11,266 nucleotides of DNA from Candidatus Kuenenbacteria bacterium CG_4_8_14_3_um_filter_39_15 (lineage in GTDB: Bacteria; Patescibacteriota; Patescibacteriia; UBA2196; GWA2-42-15), in contig PFHP01000061.1 of NCBI GenBank assembly GCA_002782365.1, positions 1 to 11,266 on the forward strand, in the 5' to 3' direction. Positions within the stretch are counted from its first letter, which is position 1. The number at the start of each line of letters is the position of its first letter. Shown in pieces: positions 1 through 7,706 of this stretch. A program made the position numbers and the translations under genes. The notes under the pieces are model-generated. The model made no database searches and was not told where the DNA came from. It worked only from the letters and a program-made list of their open reading frames with translations.

Positions 1-2041
1 GCAAATAATTAATAAAGAGCGATGCCACGGCCATGGCATAAAAATTGCCGAAATTGGAAGCCATGGTCGCTTTAATATATTTAATTGTATTGGCAAAGAC
101 GCTCCGGCCTTCTTTAATCCCATCCACGATTACTTTTAAGCTTTTTTGCAAAAGCACTATGTCAGCCGCGTCCCTGGCAATATCAGCCGCACCTTGCACT
201 ACCAATGACACGCTGGAAATTTTTAAGGCCGGCGCATCGTTAATTCCCTCGCCTAAAAAACCAATTTCATTTTGCTCTTCCAGAAGTTCAATGATTTTAA
301 ATTTCTGTTCTGGCGAAACTCTGGCAAAAACCGTTGTCTGATTGATCAGCTCGCGCTGTTTTTTTGCATTTAAACATTCAAATTTTTCACCACTGACAAC
401 TTGCTCCGGCTGTTTGATTAAGCCTAACTTAAAGGCCACCGCGCCAGCTACCTCCGGGCTATCGCCCGTTAAAATTTTTATCTGCACTCCCAGTTTTTCC
501 GCCTGCTCAATCGCCTCGCCTGTCGTTTCTTTAATGGGGTCAATAAAAGCAACCACGCCCAAAAATTCAAGCTCTTTTTCCTGCTGGCCAAAAACCCCAT
601 CGTCTTTTGACGGTAAATGGCTGCTGACTTTTTTTTTGGCCACTGCCAGAGTTCTCATGCCCAGTCTGCCGCGTTGCGCCACCCACTGGCTGATTTCGTC
701 CTTTTTGGCCGGCGGCAGATTATGGCAAATATTTAATATAACTTCCGGCGCCCCGCGCACAATCAATTCATAATCTCCGCCCTGCCTGACGAGCACGCTA
801 TTTCTCCGCCTTGCCGGGTCAAAAGGCAACTCATCCAGCCTGTCATATTTTTTTATCTCGTTTTTTTCAGCCCGATTCAGTTTTTTCATGAGCGCGATAT
901 CAAACGGCTCAAGTTTTTTAGCCTGCCCGGAAGAATTGCCCAAATTGGCATAAATCAAAACCTCATTTTTGTTTTCGCCGAATAGCTCACTGACTTTCAA
1001 CTTATTTTCAGTCAAGGTTCCTGTTTTATCCGTGCAAAGAATTGAAATGCCTCCTAAATCTTCAATGGCTGACAACCTTTTGACTACCACTTTCTTTTTA
1101 GCCATTCTCAACGCTCCGCGTGCCAGAGAAAAAGTTGTCACTGCCGGCAAGGCTTCGGGTATGACGGATACCGCCAGAGCAATGGCAAAAATTAAAAGTC
1201 CAATCGCATCAACCTGGCCAGCTTTAATTAAAAAATTCATTACAACAATAAAAACCAAGGTAAACGTTACCAAATAAATAATAAATTTGCTAAAGCGGTT
1301 AATTCCCTTGACAAAACTACTGACATGAACCGTTTCCATTGTCAGCTTGGCAATACTGCCTAAGGCTGATTCTCTGCCTGTTTTTATTACCACGCCCGTT
1401 GCTTTGCCATTAACCACGGTTGTGCCAGCCAAACCTAAATTTACTGCTTGGTAATATTCACTTGGTTTTTGTGCCAGTCTTTCGTGCGTTTTTTTAACAG
1501 CGACTGACTCGCCCGTCAAAATTGATTCATTCACCGTCAAATCATGAGCGGCTGTAAATCTGACATCAGCCGGCACAATATCTCCGGTTTCTAAAATCAC
1601 CACATCGCCCGGCACCAGATCTTTAACTGCCACGTTCACTTCCCTGCCTTGGCGGATGACTTTGGCAAAATGCGGCGCATACTGCTTGATTAATTTCAAA
1701 GTTTGTTCTGAACGAAATTCCTGATAAAAACCAAGCGCCGTGTTAATCATTAAAAATAAAACTATAGTTGCGCCGTTCAAAAACTCTCCCAAAATAAAGG
1801 CCAAAAACGCGGCACCAAAAAGCAAATAGATAAAAGATGACTTAAACTGATTAAATAAAATATGCCACCACATTATTTCCTTGGCCGCCACTTCATTTGG
1901 CCCATAATTATCCATTCTCTTTTCTGCCTCTGCCTGGCTCAAGCCTTTATTTATCTGCACCTCAAAATCAGCCGCCAGCTGGTCAACATTAAGCTGGCTA
2001 TAATCAAACAAATTATTTTTAATAATATTTTTTATTGGCAT
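1..2041 (-). CDS. P-type cation-transporting ATPase (MgtA/SERCA-like), 3' end beyond window
   Basis: An ATP-driven cation pump of the cytoplasmic membrane. The frame runs without a stop from ATG at 2041-2039 to the window edge, giving about 680 residues; the last transmembrane helices are missing. In order: a cation-ATPase N-terminal domain ending in YGPNE (about 28-46), M1-M2, the actuator motif TGES (176-179), the M4 motif IPEALP (294-299), the phosphorylation motif DKTGT with Asp338, the nucleotide-domain motif RGAPE (429-433), TGDS (525-528), GEGINDAP (597-604), and a start of M5 reading SNFGNFYAM. The last part and the TGDS context resemble MgtA-type Mg2+ ATPases, while the M4 motif is closer to the Ca2+-pump pattern. 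The substrate is therefore open: Mg2+, Ca2+ or another cation. The hinge motif has Glu598 where most P-type ATPases have Asp. It starts 12 bases after the peptidase gene, with no clear ribosome binding site, so the two are probably co-transcribed. Confidence 0.93.
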   Translation of the reverse strand, partial: MPIKNIIKNNLFDYSQLNVDQLAADFEVQINKGLSQAEAEKRMDNYGPNEVAAKEIMWWHILFNQFKSSFIYLLFGAAFLAFILGEFLNGATIVLFLMINTALGFYQEFRSEQTLKLIKQYAPHFAKVIRQGREVNVAVKDLVPGDVVILETGDIVPADVRFTAAHDLTVNESILTGESVAVKKTHERLAQKPSEYYQAVNLGLAGTTVVNGKATGVVIKTGRESALGSIAKLTMETVHVSSFVKGINRFSKFIIYLVTFTLVFIVVMNFLIKAGQVDAIGLLIFAIALAVSVIPEALPAVTTFSLARGALRMAKKKVVVKRLSAIEDLGGISILCTDKTGTLTENKLKVSELFGENKNEVLIYANLGNSSGQAKKLEPFDIALMKKLNRAEKNEIKKYDRLDELPFDPARRRNSVLVRQGGDYELIVRGAPEVILNICHNLPPAKKDEISQWVAQRGRLGMRTLAVAKKKVSSHLPSKDDGVFGQQEKELEFLGVVAFIDPIKETTGEAIEQAEKLGVQIKILTGDSPEVAGAVAFKLGLIKQPEQVVSGEKFECLNAKKQRELINQTTVFARVSPEQKFKIIELLEEQNEIGFLGEGINDAPALKISSVSLVVQGAADIARDAADIVLLQKSLKVIVDGIKEGRSVFANTIKYIKATMASNFGNFYAMAVASLFINYL

Positions 2042-2053
2042 TTTGTCAATATT

Positions 2054-2914
2054 TTATTGATGGCTAACCACGATCATATTTTTTTCAATGCCTTCAATAG
2101 GCAGATGATACCCCGTGGAATAATCACGGATGGCATTAAACAAGACTGCTGACCGGTAACGATACAATTCGCCTCTGCTGGTGCCTGGATCATTGGTGAT
2201 AAATTCATCCGTTGCCTGATCATAGCCCCGAATCACTAAATTGTGCCTTTCTGGGCCAGGCGCTGTGTAATACGGATTAGCCAGCGCCCGGCCATTTGCG
2301 GGCACAATCACCAGCTTGCCCTTTTGTGATTCGTCAATAATATCTTGCAGACTAATATTTTTTTTCGCTTGAACATCCTCGTAACCAAAATATCCTTTAA
2401 AAATTCTTTCCACCGTATCTGCCGCTGAAGTATCCCTGTACTCACCGTAATTTTCAGTCTGCCAGTTGGCCAAATCAACAATTTTCCTGTTGGCCTCTGT
2501 TTTAGTCAGACTTTTTCCTCTTAGCCAATAGATAGCCATTAAAGCTGACGTTTCCTCGCAGGCATCCTGATAAATTGGATTATCCCATTCTCCATGCGGA
2601 GCCTGGGGCGTAAAAGGCACATCTAAGACGGTTATGGCCGTTAATATTTTATCAACCTCACGGTTATCAGGGAGCTTGTCCTGACTGCCGGTCTGCTTAT
2701 TTTTATCGCCATTGTCCTCTTCGATTTTTACTTCCAGCCTAACAGGGTTATTATCAAAATTACGACTGGGAATATTTTGCTCCTTTCTCGGCTTATTATT
2801 AGAAAAAATAATATTTTCAAACATGCTGCTGTTAAAAAGCCAAAAACCAAAACATAAAATAAAGGCCGGGATAATCAGGCCTAATGCCAGAAAAAATTTT
2901 TTATAAAACTCCAT
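2054..2914 (-). CDS. Membrane-anchored C39-like (papain-fold) cysteine peptidase
   Basis: A 286-residue protein with a basic start and one hydrophobic segment (about 8-27), which suggests an uncleaved anchor or signal peptide with the rest outside the membrane. A low-complexity charged linker (about 38-90) leads to a domain of the Peptidase_C39-like type (C39_2). Its opening VPFTPQAPHGEW contains Gln104, the likely oxyanion residue. Cys119 lies in DACEETSA, His224 in GPERHNLVIRGYD, and Asp242 in FITNDPGTSRG, so a full Cys-His-Asp set is visible. The substrate is unknown. Family members include the peptidase domains of bacteriocin exporters, but many stand-alone copies are uncharacterised wall or surface proteins, and no ABC exporter is fused here. 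A TATAAT box ends 6 bases before the ATG, so the mRNA may be leaderless. The P-type ATPase gene follows after 12 bases. Confidence 0.85.
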   Translation of the reverse strand: MEFYKKFFLALGLIIPAFILCFGFWLFNSSMFENIIFSNNKPRKEQNIPSRNFDNNPVRLEVKIEEDNGDKNKQTGSQDKLPDNREVDKILTAITVLDVPFTPQAPHGEWDNPIYQDACEETSALMAIYWLRGKSLTKTEANRKIVDLANWQTENYGEYRDTSAADTVERIFKGYFGYEDVQAKKNISLQDIIDESQKGKLVIVPANGRALANPYYTAPGPERHNLVIRGYDQATDEFITNDPGTSRGELYRYRSAVLFNAIRDYSTGYHLPIEGIEKNMIVVSHQ

Positions 2915-2920
2915 GCTTTT

Positions 2921-2926
2921 ATTATA
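2921..2926 (-). promoter_or_regulatory. -10 box (TATAAT) of the C39-like peptidase gene
   Basis: A perfect TATAAT on the minus strand sits six bases upstream of the ATG at 2914. Transcription would begin at or next to the start codon, giving a leaderless message. The -35 region is weak: TTGGGC at 16-bp spacing overlaps the end of the PEP carboxylase gene. The gap to that gene is only 25 bases, so read-through from upstream is also possible. Confidence 0.45.
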
Positions 2927-2939
2927 ACATTAAAACAAG

Positions 2940-4451
2940 CTAGCCCAAACTTTGCCTTATTTTCCCCGTCTCAATCATCAGCTCGCGAACTTTTTCTTTT
3001 TTATTTTTTAAAAGCAGCACATTGGCAGTGATATTTTTGTGCAGCCAGTCATCTTGAGTTTTCGGACCTAGGTTAATGCCCAATGTCTTTTCCAGCAAAC
3101 TTATGCCCTGTTCAATCACTGCCCAAGCTTGATTGTGCTTAATTAGAATGGCCAAGTTACCGCGATTTAAATATCTGCCGGCATTTACTAAATCTGGCAC
3201 TAGATTGACATAATATTTTCCGACCAAAGCCAGTTCTTTTGCTGACAATTTTTTAAAAGTATTGCCTAGCCCGATAAATTCCGGCGGTACGCCGATAGAA
3301 TAAAATGCGGCGGTAAAAGCAATTGCTCGAGGCAAATGATTCTTGCCCGCTTGGCGCCGATAAGACAGAAAACCAATATGCAGCCGCCTTTCACGCCTGC
3401 TGGGCACTGCTTCAAAAAATGGCGCCATATCCGCGGCAATCCGGCTGATAATCGCCTGATAATCATGCTCAAACTGGTTAATTATTTTCTTTAATAAACT
3501 AATTTCACCCCTGGTCATTTCCAAAGCTGCCTGTTTTTGTAAATTATGCTTTAAATAATTGAGCGCTTTTTTAACGTTTAAGAGCGGGTAATCATAGCGA
3601 AAACCCGATTGAATGGTGACTGTTTTTACTCCGGCGTATTCTTTGACAAAATTTTTTACATTTTCCGGATTCAATCCGCCGCGAAAAACCAAACTGCCGG
3701 CGCCGAGTATCGGATAAATGCTTATCTTTTTTTCTCCGGCAAATTTATTTATTTCGGACAAAGCGATTTTGTTAGCCAGCACATTAGCCACCAAGCCTGA
3801 AGATAGCGCCGGGTCGCTTCTAGCCAAAAAAACGCGCAGGTATTTAGGCCGGCGTTTAAAATGCCGCTGATGGAGCTCTAAATATTCATTGAGCAGTTTG
3901 GCGATGTTTGCTTGGTATTTAACATCCTCAATCAGGGGGATTATTTCTAAATAATCCGTATTTTCATCAGTGCGATGTTCAAATTGTTTTGATTTAAATC
4001 TGGCCAATTTTTGAAAGGATTTTTGCATGTAAATTAACTGTTCCGCCCTCTCGCACATTGGCAAAATCACTTCAAAAAGAGGCTGGCGATAAAATTTGAT
4101 ATCACGCGCGAAATCTTCACTGGTTAAAATCACCATCAGCGCCCGCAGCAGGCTATAGCCTTTTTCATGCCAGACATTAGGCAAGCGAAAAGTCAAAAAC
4201 TTGTCACGGCCCAGCTGATTCTTTTTAAAATAATCAAAATAATTAGAAAACAGCTTATCAATCACGGCTTCATCAGCATATTTGCCTTCCCAGTCCCACA
4301 TAAATTCATCCACGCCCAAATCACGGTAGCATGACAGGCATTCTCGCAACTCTTCATAAAGATTAACAAAACCATTGCCGTCAGTTTCCCAATATGGCGC
4401 GCAGGCATTGTCTGGGTGTTGTGTGGCCATGGTGGCCGGTATGTGCCGCAT
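2940..4451 (-). CDS. ppcA: Phosphoenolpyruvate carboxylase, archaeal type
   Basis: Catalyses PEP + HCO3- to oxaloacetate + phosphate in the cytoplasm. At 503 residues it fits the short archaeal-type family (PEPcase_2) rather than the roughly 900-residue bacterial and plant enzyme. The family opening IPATMATQHPDN is at 4-15, followed by WDWEGK (52-57), FLARSDPAL (208-216), the glycine-rich GAGSLVFRGG (250-259), QSGFRYDY (281-288), the arginine-rich SRRERRLHIG (351-360) and PRAIAFTAAFYSIG (374-387). The ATG at 4451 keeps the conserved N-terminus; the internal ATG at codon 8 would cut into it. The gene begins one base after the stop of the aminotransferase gene and has no obvious Shine-Dalgarno site, which suggests translational coupling. 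Oxaloacetate made here is the natural acceptor for an aspartate-type aminotransferase. Archaeal-type PEPC is also known from a few bacteria, such as Clostridium perfringens and Leuconostoc, so lateral origin is plausible. Confidence 0.96.
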   Translation of the reverse strand: MRHIPATMATQHPDNACAPYWETDGNGFVNLYEELRECLSCYRDLGVDEFMWDWEGKYADEAVIDKLFSNYFDYFKKNQLGRDKFLTFRLPNVWHEKGYSLLRALMVILTSEDFARDIKFYRQPLFEVILPMCERAEQLIYMQKSFQKLARFKSKQFEHRTDENTDYLEIIPLIEDVKYQANIAKLLNEYLELHQRHFKRRPKYLRVFLARSDPALSSGLVANVLANKIALSEINKFAGEKKISIYPILGAGSLVFRGGLNPENVKNFVKEYAGVKTVTIQSGFRYDYPLLNVKKALNYLKHNLQKQAALEMTRGEISLLKKIINQFEHDYQAIISRIAADMAPFFEAVPSRRERRLHIGFLSYRRQAGKNHLPRAIAFTAAFYSIGVPPEFIGLGNTFKKLSAKELALVGKYYVNLVPDLVNAGRYLNRGNLAILIKHNQAWAVIEQGISLLEKTLGINLGPKTQDDWLHKNITANVLLLKNKKEKVRELMIETGKIRQSLG

Positions 4452-4452
4452 A

Positions 4453-5727
4453 CTATTTTTTTAAATATTGTTCCAGCCCTTTTTTAAATATCTCCAGCGC
4501 CTCTTTCAGCTCTTTAACATTCAAAACATAAGCGATTCTAATTTCATTTCTGCCCAACCCCTGGCTGACATAAAAATCTTCCAGCGGCGCGACTAAAACT
4601 GATTTATTTTTATACCTGAATTTAGTAATTAAAAACTTAATAAAATCTTCCGCGTCTTTGACTGGTAATTTAGCCACCTGATAAAAAGCGCCAGCCGGCT
4701 GGCTGACCAATACGCCCGGCATCTTTTTTAAAGCATCGTTCACCACGTTTCTTCTTTGCCGGTATTCATTGGCAATTTTGCTCGTATATTTCTTGGAATT
4801 TTTAAGGATAGCCACTGTGGCCAGCTGCTCTACTGTTGGCACAGATAACCTGATCATCGCCATTTTTAAAATTGCCCGCATTATTTTCTGATGATAGCTC
4901 ACCAGCGCGCCAACCCTGATTCCTGGCGCTGAAAATCTTTTTGACAAACTGTCAACCACGAGTGTATTACCGCGCGCGCCGGAAAAATTCAGAATGCTTT
5001 TTGGCTTGCCTTTAAAAACAATTTCCCGATAAGTTTCATCGGCAATAATAAACAAATTATTTTTTCTGGCAAGCTGAATAATATTCTTTAATTCCTGATT
5101 GCTCCAGACTTTACCGGTTGGATTATCAGGATTGATAATCACCAGCGCCCTTGTTTTTTTGTTAATCTTTTTGGCAATTTCTTGTATCGCCGGTAGTTTA
5201 AAATTATTTTCCAGTTTTAGAGTTATCGGCACTAATTTCACATTACAAACTGCCGCGAACCCTTTATAACTCGGATACAACGGCTCAAAAACAATTATCT
5301 CCTCGCCAACATCGGCCACGGCCATCAGCGCCAGCAAAATTCCTTCCGCTCCGCCGACTGTCGGCACAATATTCTCCTCTTTTAACTTTATCCCAAAGAG
5401 AGCATAATATTTAAGCCATGCCCGCACATGTTCGCTAATCCCCGGCGACGGCGCATAAGGAATATTTCTATTGTTATAGCCCTTAATCCCCCGCAAAATC
5501 TCCTTTGGCGCAAAAATATCAGGGTCACCGACATTTAACTTAAAAAACTTCACCCCCTTTTTTTCCGCCGCTCTGACCATTGGCAAAAATTTTCTGATAG
5601 GAGAAGCGATTAATTTATTGACTCTTTTTGAAGTGTTTAACATAAAAAATAATTTACTCGGCTCAAACAATTTTTCTAATAATATTGTCTCATCTATTGA
5701 AAGTTCTGTCAAAAAAAATCGGCTCAC
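4453..5727 (-). CDS. PLP-dependent class I/II aminotransferase (aspartate aminotransferase-like)
   Basis: A fold-type I aminotransferase moving an amino group between an amino acid and a 2-oxo acid. Motifs in the 424-residue reading: LNVGDPD (64-70), YAPSPG (91-96), GGAEGI (125-130) in the PLP-phosphate region, NPDNPTG (199-205), DETY with Asp230 for the pyridine nitrogen, SLSKRF with the Schiff-base Lys263, and Arg397 in NEIRIAY for the substrate carboxylate. Motifs alone do not separate aspartate, alanine and aromatic specificity. Its place directly ahead of PEP carboxylase favours oxaloacetate/aspartate, but this is inference. The longest frame begins at a GTG, and its first 28 residues do not look like the family. 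ATG at 5643 (residue 29, MLNTSKRVNK) puts the start where relatives begin, and a promoter-like sequence lies within the extension. I therefore prefer 5643. Confidence 0.93.
   Translation of the reverse strand: MSRFFLTELSIDETILLEKLFEPSKLFFMLNTSKRVNKLIASPIRKFLPMVRAAEKKGVKFFKLNVGDPDIFAPKEILRGIKGYNNRNIPYAPSPGISEHVRAWLKYYALFGIKLKEENIVPTVGGAEGILLALMAVADVGEEIIVFEPLYPSYKGFAAVCNVKLVPITLKLENNFKLPAIQEIAKKINKKTRALVIINPDNPTGKVWSNQELKNIIQLARKNNLFIIADETYREIVFKGKPKSILNFSGARGNTLVVDSLSKRFSAPGIRVGALVSYHQKIMRAILKMAMIRLSVPTVEQLATVAILKNSKKYTSKIANEYRQRRNVVNDALKKMPGVLVSQPAGAFYQVAKLPVKDAEDFIKFLITKFRYKNKSVLVAPLEDFYVSQGLGRNEIRIAYVLNVKELKEALEIFKKGLEQYLKK
5684..5712 (-). promoter_or_regulatory. Candidate promoter for the aminotransferase-PEPC pair
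   Basis: On the minus strand a perfect TTGACA (5712-5707) is followed after 17 bases by GACAAT (5689-5684), four of six to the -10 consensus. Transcription would start near 5677, about 35 bases ahead of the preferred ATG at 5643 and downstream of the GTG at 5727. If real, it supports the shorter protein. The -10 is imperfect, and read-through from the DUF5666-like gene is an alternative. Confidence 0.35.
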
Positions 5728-5758
5728 ATTTTATTTGAACTGATTTTTTAAATATCAT

Positions 5759-6226
5759 CTAATTATTGTTAAGCGGATTGGGAAGATTGGGCATTAATTG
5801 AATTGACTCCGCGTTCACACTGCCGTCGGCATTGGCAGAACCATTGACCATAACCGTATCGCCCACTTTTAAATCCCCTGCCGTGCTAGTGGCCGATTTT
5901 GTGAAGGCGGTAGCCTCGGAGAAAAAAATGATTTGCGACCCGCCAGCGCGTAGTTTAACGGTGGCACTTTTATCATCCTTAAAAATTATTTCCCCATTCA
6001 GAAATCCGCCATTTCGCTCGCCAGTTCCGTTTGGTTGCATGCCTTGAAAATTTCTGCCGCCATTTTGCTGCGCCATTTGTTGCCGCTGTTCCGCGGTCAA
6101 ATTTCGCATATTGCCAAGGGGCAATTGGGAACTTTTGCTCTGGCCGTATTTCAGGCCGGCAAAAAATCCGCCGGCGCCGGCAACAACCACTGCCGCAATA
6201 AGAATTGGAACAATTTTTTTGTTCAT
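5759..6226 (-). CDS. Small membrane-anchored protein with DUF5666-like domain
   Basis: A 155-residue protein of unknown function. A short basic start (MNKK) is followed by a hydrophobic segment (about 5-25, rich in Ala, Val and Gly), then a Gln/Asn/Gly-rich linker (about 30-77) and a compact beta-rich domain (about 78-145). That domain reads GEIIFKDDKSATVKL, later DLKVGDTVMVNG, then a strand ending NAESIQL. This spacing of a V-rich strand, a 'lkvGd.V.v.G' strand and a closing 'A..I' strand matches what I know of DUF5666, an OB-like domain of secreted proteins. The topology suggests a domain outside the membrane. It follows the adaptor, ATPase and permease genes, so an accessory role in that export system is possible, but two hairpins lie between them and may uncouple expression. 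The adaptor C-terminus has a similar Gln/Gly-rich composition. No clear ribosome binding site precedes the ATG. Confidence 0.75.
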   Translation of the reverse strand: MNKKIVPILIAAVVVAGAGGFFAGLKYGQSKSSQLPLGNMRNLTAEQRQQMAQQNGGRNFQGMQPNGTGERNGGFLNGEIIFKDDKSATVKLRAGGSQIIFFSEATAFTKSATSTAGDLKVGDTVMVNGSANADGSVNAESIQLMPNLPNPLNNN

Positions 6227-6267
6227 AGATTTGGGGTCAATTTTTAAATTTTTAATAATGTGTAGGT

Positions 6268-6297
6268 CACTTTGATGCCTAGCGGCATAACAAAGTG
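6268..6297. other. Imperfect hairpin (inverted repeat) between permease and DUF5666-like gene
   Basis: Arms CACTTTGATGCC (6268-6279) and GGCAT plus CAAAGTG (6284-6288, 6291-6297) pair around a TAGC loop, with two unpaired A at 6289-6290. One mismatch outward, two more G-C pairs form (6265-6266 with 6299-6300). On the plus strand it is followed by a short T run; on the minus strand it is not, so for the genes here it is more likely a leader structure or a binding site than a terminator. Confidence 0.6.
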
Positions 6298-6310
6298 CCC
6301 GTTTTTGCTA

Positions 6311-6336
6311 CAAAAAGCCAAGCAGTTGGCTTTTTG
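6311..6336 (-). terminator. Rho-independent terminator after the ABC permease gene
   Basis: A perfect 11-bp inverted repeat (6311-6321 with 6326-6336) encloses a 4-base loop. Read on the minus strand it ends in GGCTTTTTG, so the T run forms the end of the 3' arm. It starts 14 bases after the permease stop codon. The symmetry means it could also stop plus-strand transcripts. Confidence 0.75.
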
Positions 6337-6349
6337 TTTAACGCAAAAA

Positions 6350-7576
6350 CTATTCATATCTCAACGCTTCAATCGGATTCAATTTAGCAGCTCTTCTGGC
6401 TGGATAATAGCCAAAAATTATACCAATTGCTGCTGACACGCTAAAAGCCAAAACAACTGAAAAAATAGTTACGGAAGTAACGGTGCCGCTGAATTTGGTA
6501 ATTAACAACGATGTCAGCCAGCCAAAAATAGTGCCGATTATTCCGCCGATAAAAGTTAAAGCAACCGACTCTACCAGAAATTGGCTGCTAATGTTTTTAC
6601 TTTTCGCTCCTAAAGATTTTCTAAGCCCGATTTCTCTGGTTCGCTCCGTGACAGTCGTCAGCATCATATTCATAATGCCAATGCCGCCCACCAAAAGCGA
6701 GATGCCGGCAATGGCGCCAAGCAGTAAAGTTAAAGTATCGGTGACGGAAGTCATGGCGCTCATAATGTCTGCCTGATTCATAATGGAAAAATCTGCCTGT
6801 AAAGGATCGGTAATTTTATGTCTTATTAAAAGTAAGCTGGTCACTTGTTCCTGGACGGCAGTCATCATTGTTTCATCTGAAACCTGAATATTAATGTTGC
6901 TGACCGAATTGCCGCCAGTCAAATATCTCTGCGCCGTGGAAATGGGAAGATAGATTAAATCATCAGAACTGCCCATGCCAGAACCGCCCTTACTTGCTGT
7001 GACTCCGATTACGGTGAACTCTAAATTTTCAAGCCGTATTTTTTGGCCCACCGCGTCGCTCCCCTCGCCAAATAAATCGTCCCTGGCTGTTGGTCCAATC
7101 ACTGCCACCTTGGAAGTCTTACTAACTTGGGTGTTATTAATCAAACTGCCGCTGGCGACAGTAATATTTTTGACTGCGGCATATGCTTCATCAACGCCAT
7201 AAATGCTGGTGTTGGTGTTAGTGCCCCGTGTTGTTTTCACCTGTTTTCTCGCTGACACGGTCGGCGCCACTTGGCTGGCATATTCAATTTGTGATTTAAT
7301 TGCCTGCGCATCATCTAAAGTTAAAGTGGTGGCTGAACCCATGCCGCCTCTGACCATTGTGTTCACGCCTCTTTGCGAGCCAGGCATCACGACTAATAAA
7401 TTAGAACCAAGTGATTCAATATTGGACTGAATATTTTTTGCCGCGCCCTGGCCAATGGAAATCATGGCAATCACCGAGCCAATGCCAATGACAATTCCCA
7501 GCACTGTCAAAAACGACCGCGATTTATTGGCCGACAGAGCGAAATATGTTTCTTGGATTAGATCGTAAAATAACAT
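6350..7576 (-). CDS. MacB/FtsX-type ABC transporter permease
   Basis: The membrane subunit of a MacB-like (type VII) ABC transporter, 408 residues. An N-terminal helix (about 20-42, LTVLGIVIGIGSVIAMISIG) is followed by an extracytoplasmic MacB_PCD domain (about 45-270). Three C-terminal helices of the FtsX domain follow at about 278-305, 333-356 and 370-392. The conserved segment TERTREIGLRKSLGAK lies after the second helix, and the protein ends with PARRAAKLNPIEALRYE, the usual FtsX-domain terminus. Such permeases do not move substrate through a classical channel; they couple ATP hydrolysis in the cytoplasm to movement of the outer domain, here with the adaptor encoded upstream. Length matches stand-alone permeases such as YknZ rather than fused MacB, consistent with a separate ATPase gene at 7707-8417. 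The substrate is unknown: peptide, toxin, lipid or antibiotic are all possible. Confidence 0.95.
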   Translation of the reverse strand: MLFYDLIQETYFALSANKSRSFLTVLGIVIGIGSVIAMISIGQGAAKNIQSNIESLGSNLLVVMPGSQRGVNTMVRGGMGSATTLTLDDAQAIKSQIEYASQVAPTVSARKQVKTTRGTNTNTSIYGVDEAYAAVKNITVASGSLINNTQVSKTSKVAVIGPTARDDLFGEGSDAVGQKIRLENLEFTVIGVTASKGGSGMGSSDDLIYLPISTAQRYLTGGNSVSNINIQVSDETMMTAVQEQVTSLLLIRHKITDPLQADFSIMNQADIMSAMTSVTDTLTLLLGAIAGISLLVGGIGIMNMMLTTVTERTREIGLRKSLGAKSKNISSQFLVESVALTFIGGIIGTIFGWLTSLLITKFSGTVTSVTIFSVVLAFSVSAAIGIIFGYYPARRAAKLNPIEALRYE

Positions 7577-7579
7577 AAA

Positions 7580-7627
7580 AATTTCTAATTCACCTAATTC
7601 CTAATTCGCCTAATAAAATGTCAAATT
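7580..7627 (+). repeat. AT-rich intergenic repeat, copy 1
   Basis: A 48-base element in the gap between ATPase and permease genes, built of CTAATT/CACCTAATT-like units and ending in AATAAAATGTCAAATT. Its reverse complement recurs at 8421-8468 with 21 identical bases at one end and 13 near the other. It ends three bases before the permease ATG, so it forms the leader of that gene. A 10-base arm inside it (7616-7625, AAATGTCAAA) can pair with TTTGACATTT at 7641-7650. Confidence 0.7.
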
Positions 7628-7660
7628 ATAAATTATTCTTTTTGACATTTGACATTTAAT

Positions 7661-7701
7661 ATTGGACATTGATTTGAAATTGGAAATTTGACATTAGAAA
7701 T
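7661..7701 (-). repeat. AT-rich intergenic repeat, degenerate copy 3
   Basis: Begins ATTGGACATT and continues with GAAATT and GAAATTT blocks, resembling the copy at 8421-8468 in the same orientation but more diverged. Together with the GACATTT units at 7644-7657 it fills most of the 130-base gap between the permease and ATPase genes, where I see no other feature and no convincing promoter. Confidence 0.45.
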
Positions 7702-7706
7702 TTTTC

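Noticed and set aside
2915..2942. A hairpin (GCTTTTA with TAAAACAAGC) as terminator of the PEP carboxylase gene
   Set aside because: The stem is short, AT-rich and bulged, and the stretch overlaps the TATAAT box of the next gene. Promoter function explains it better.
7580..7701. A CRISPR array in the repeat-rich gap
   Set aside because: The units are short, uneven and AT-rich, with no unique spacers of constant length and no cas genes nearby.
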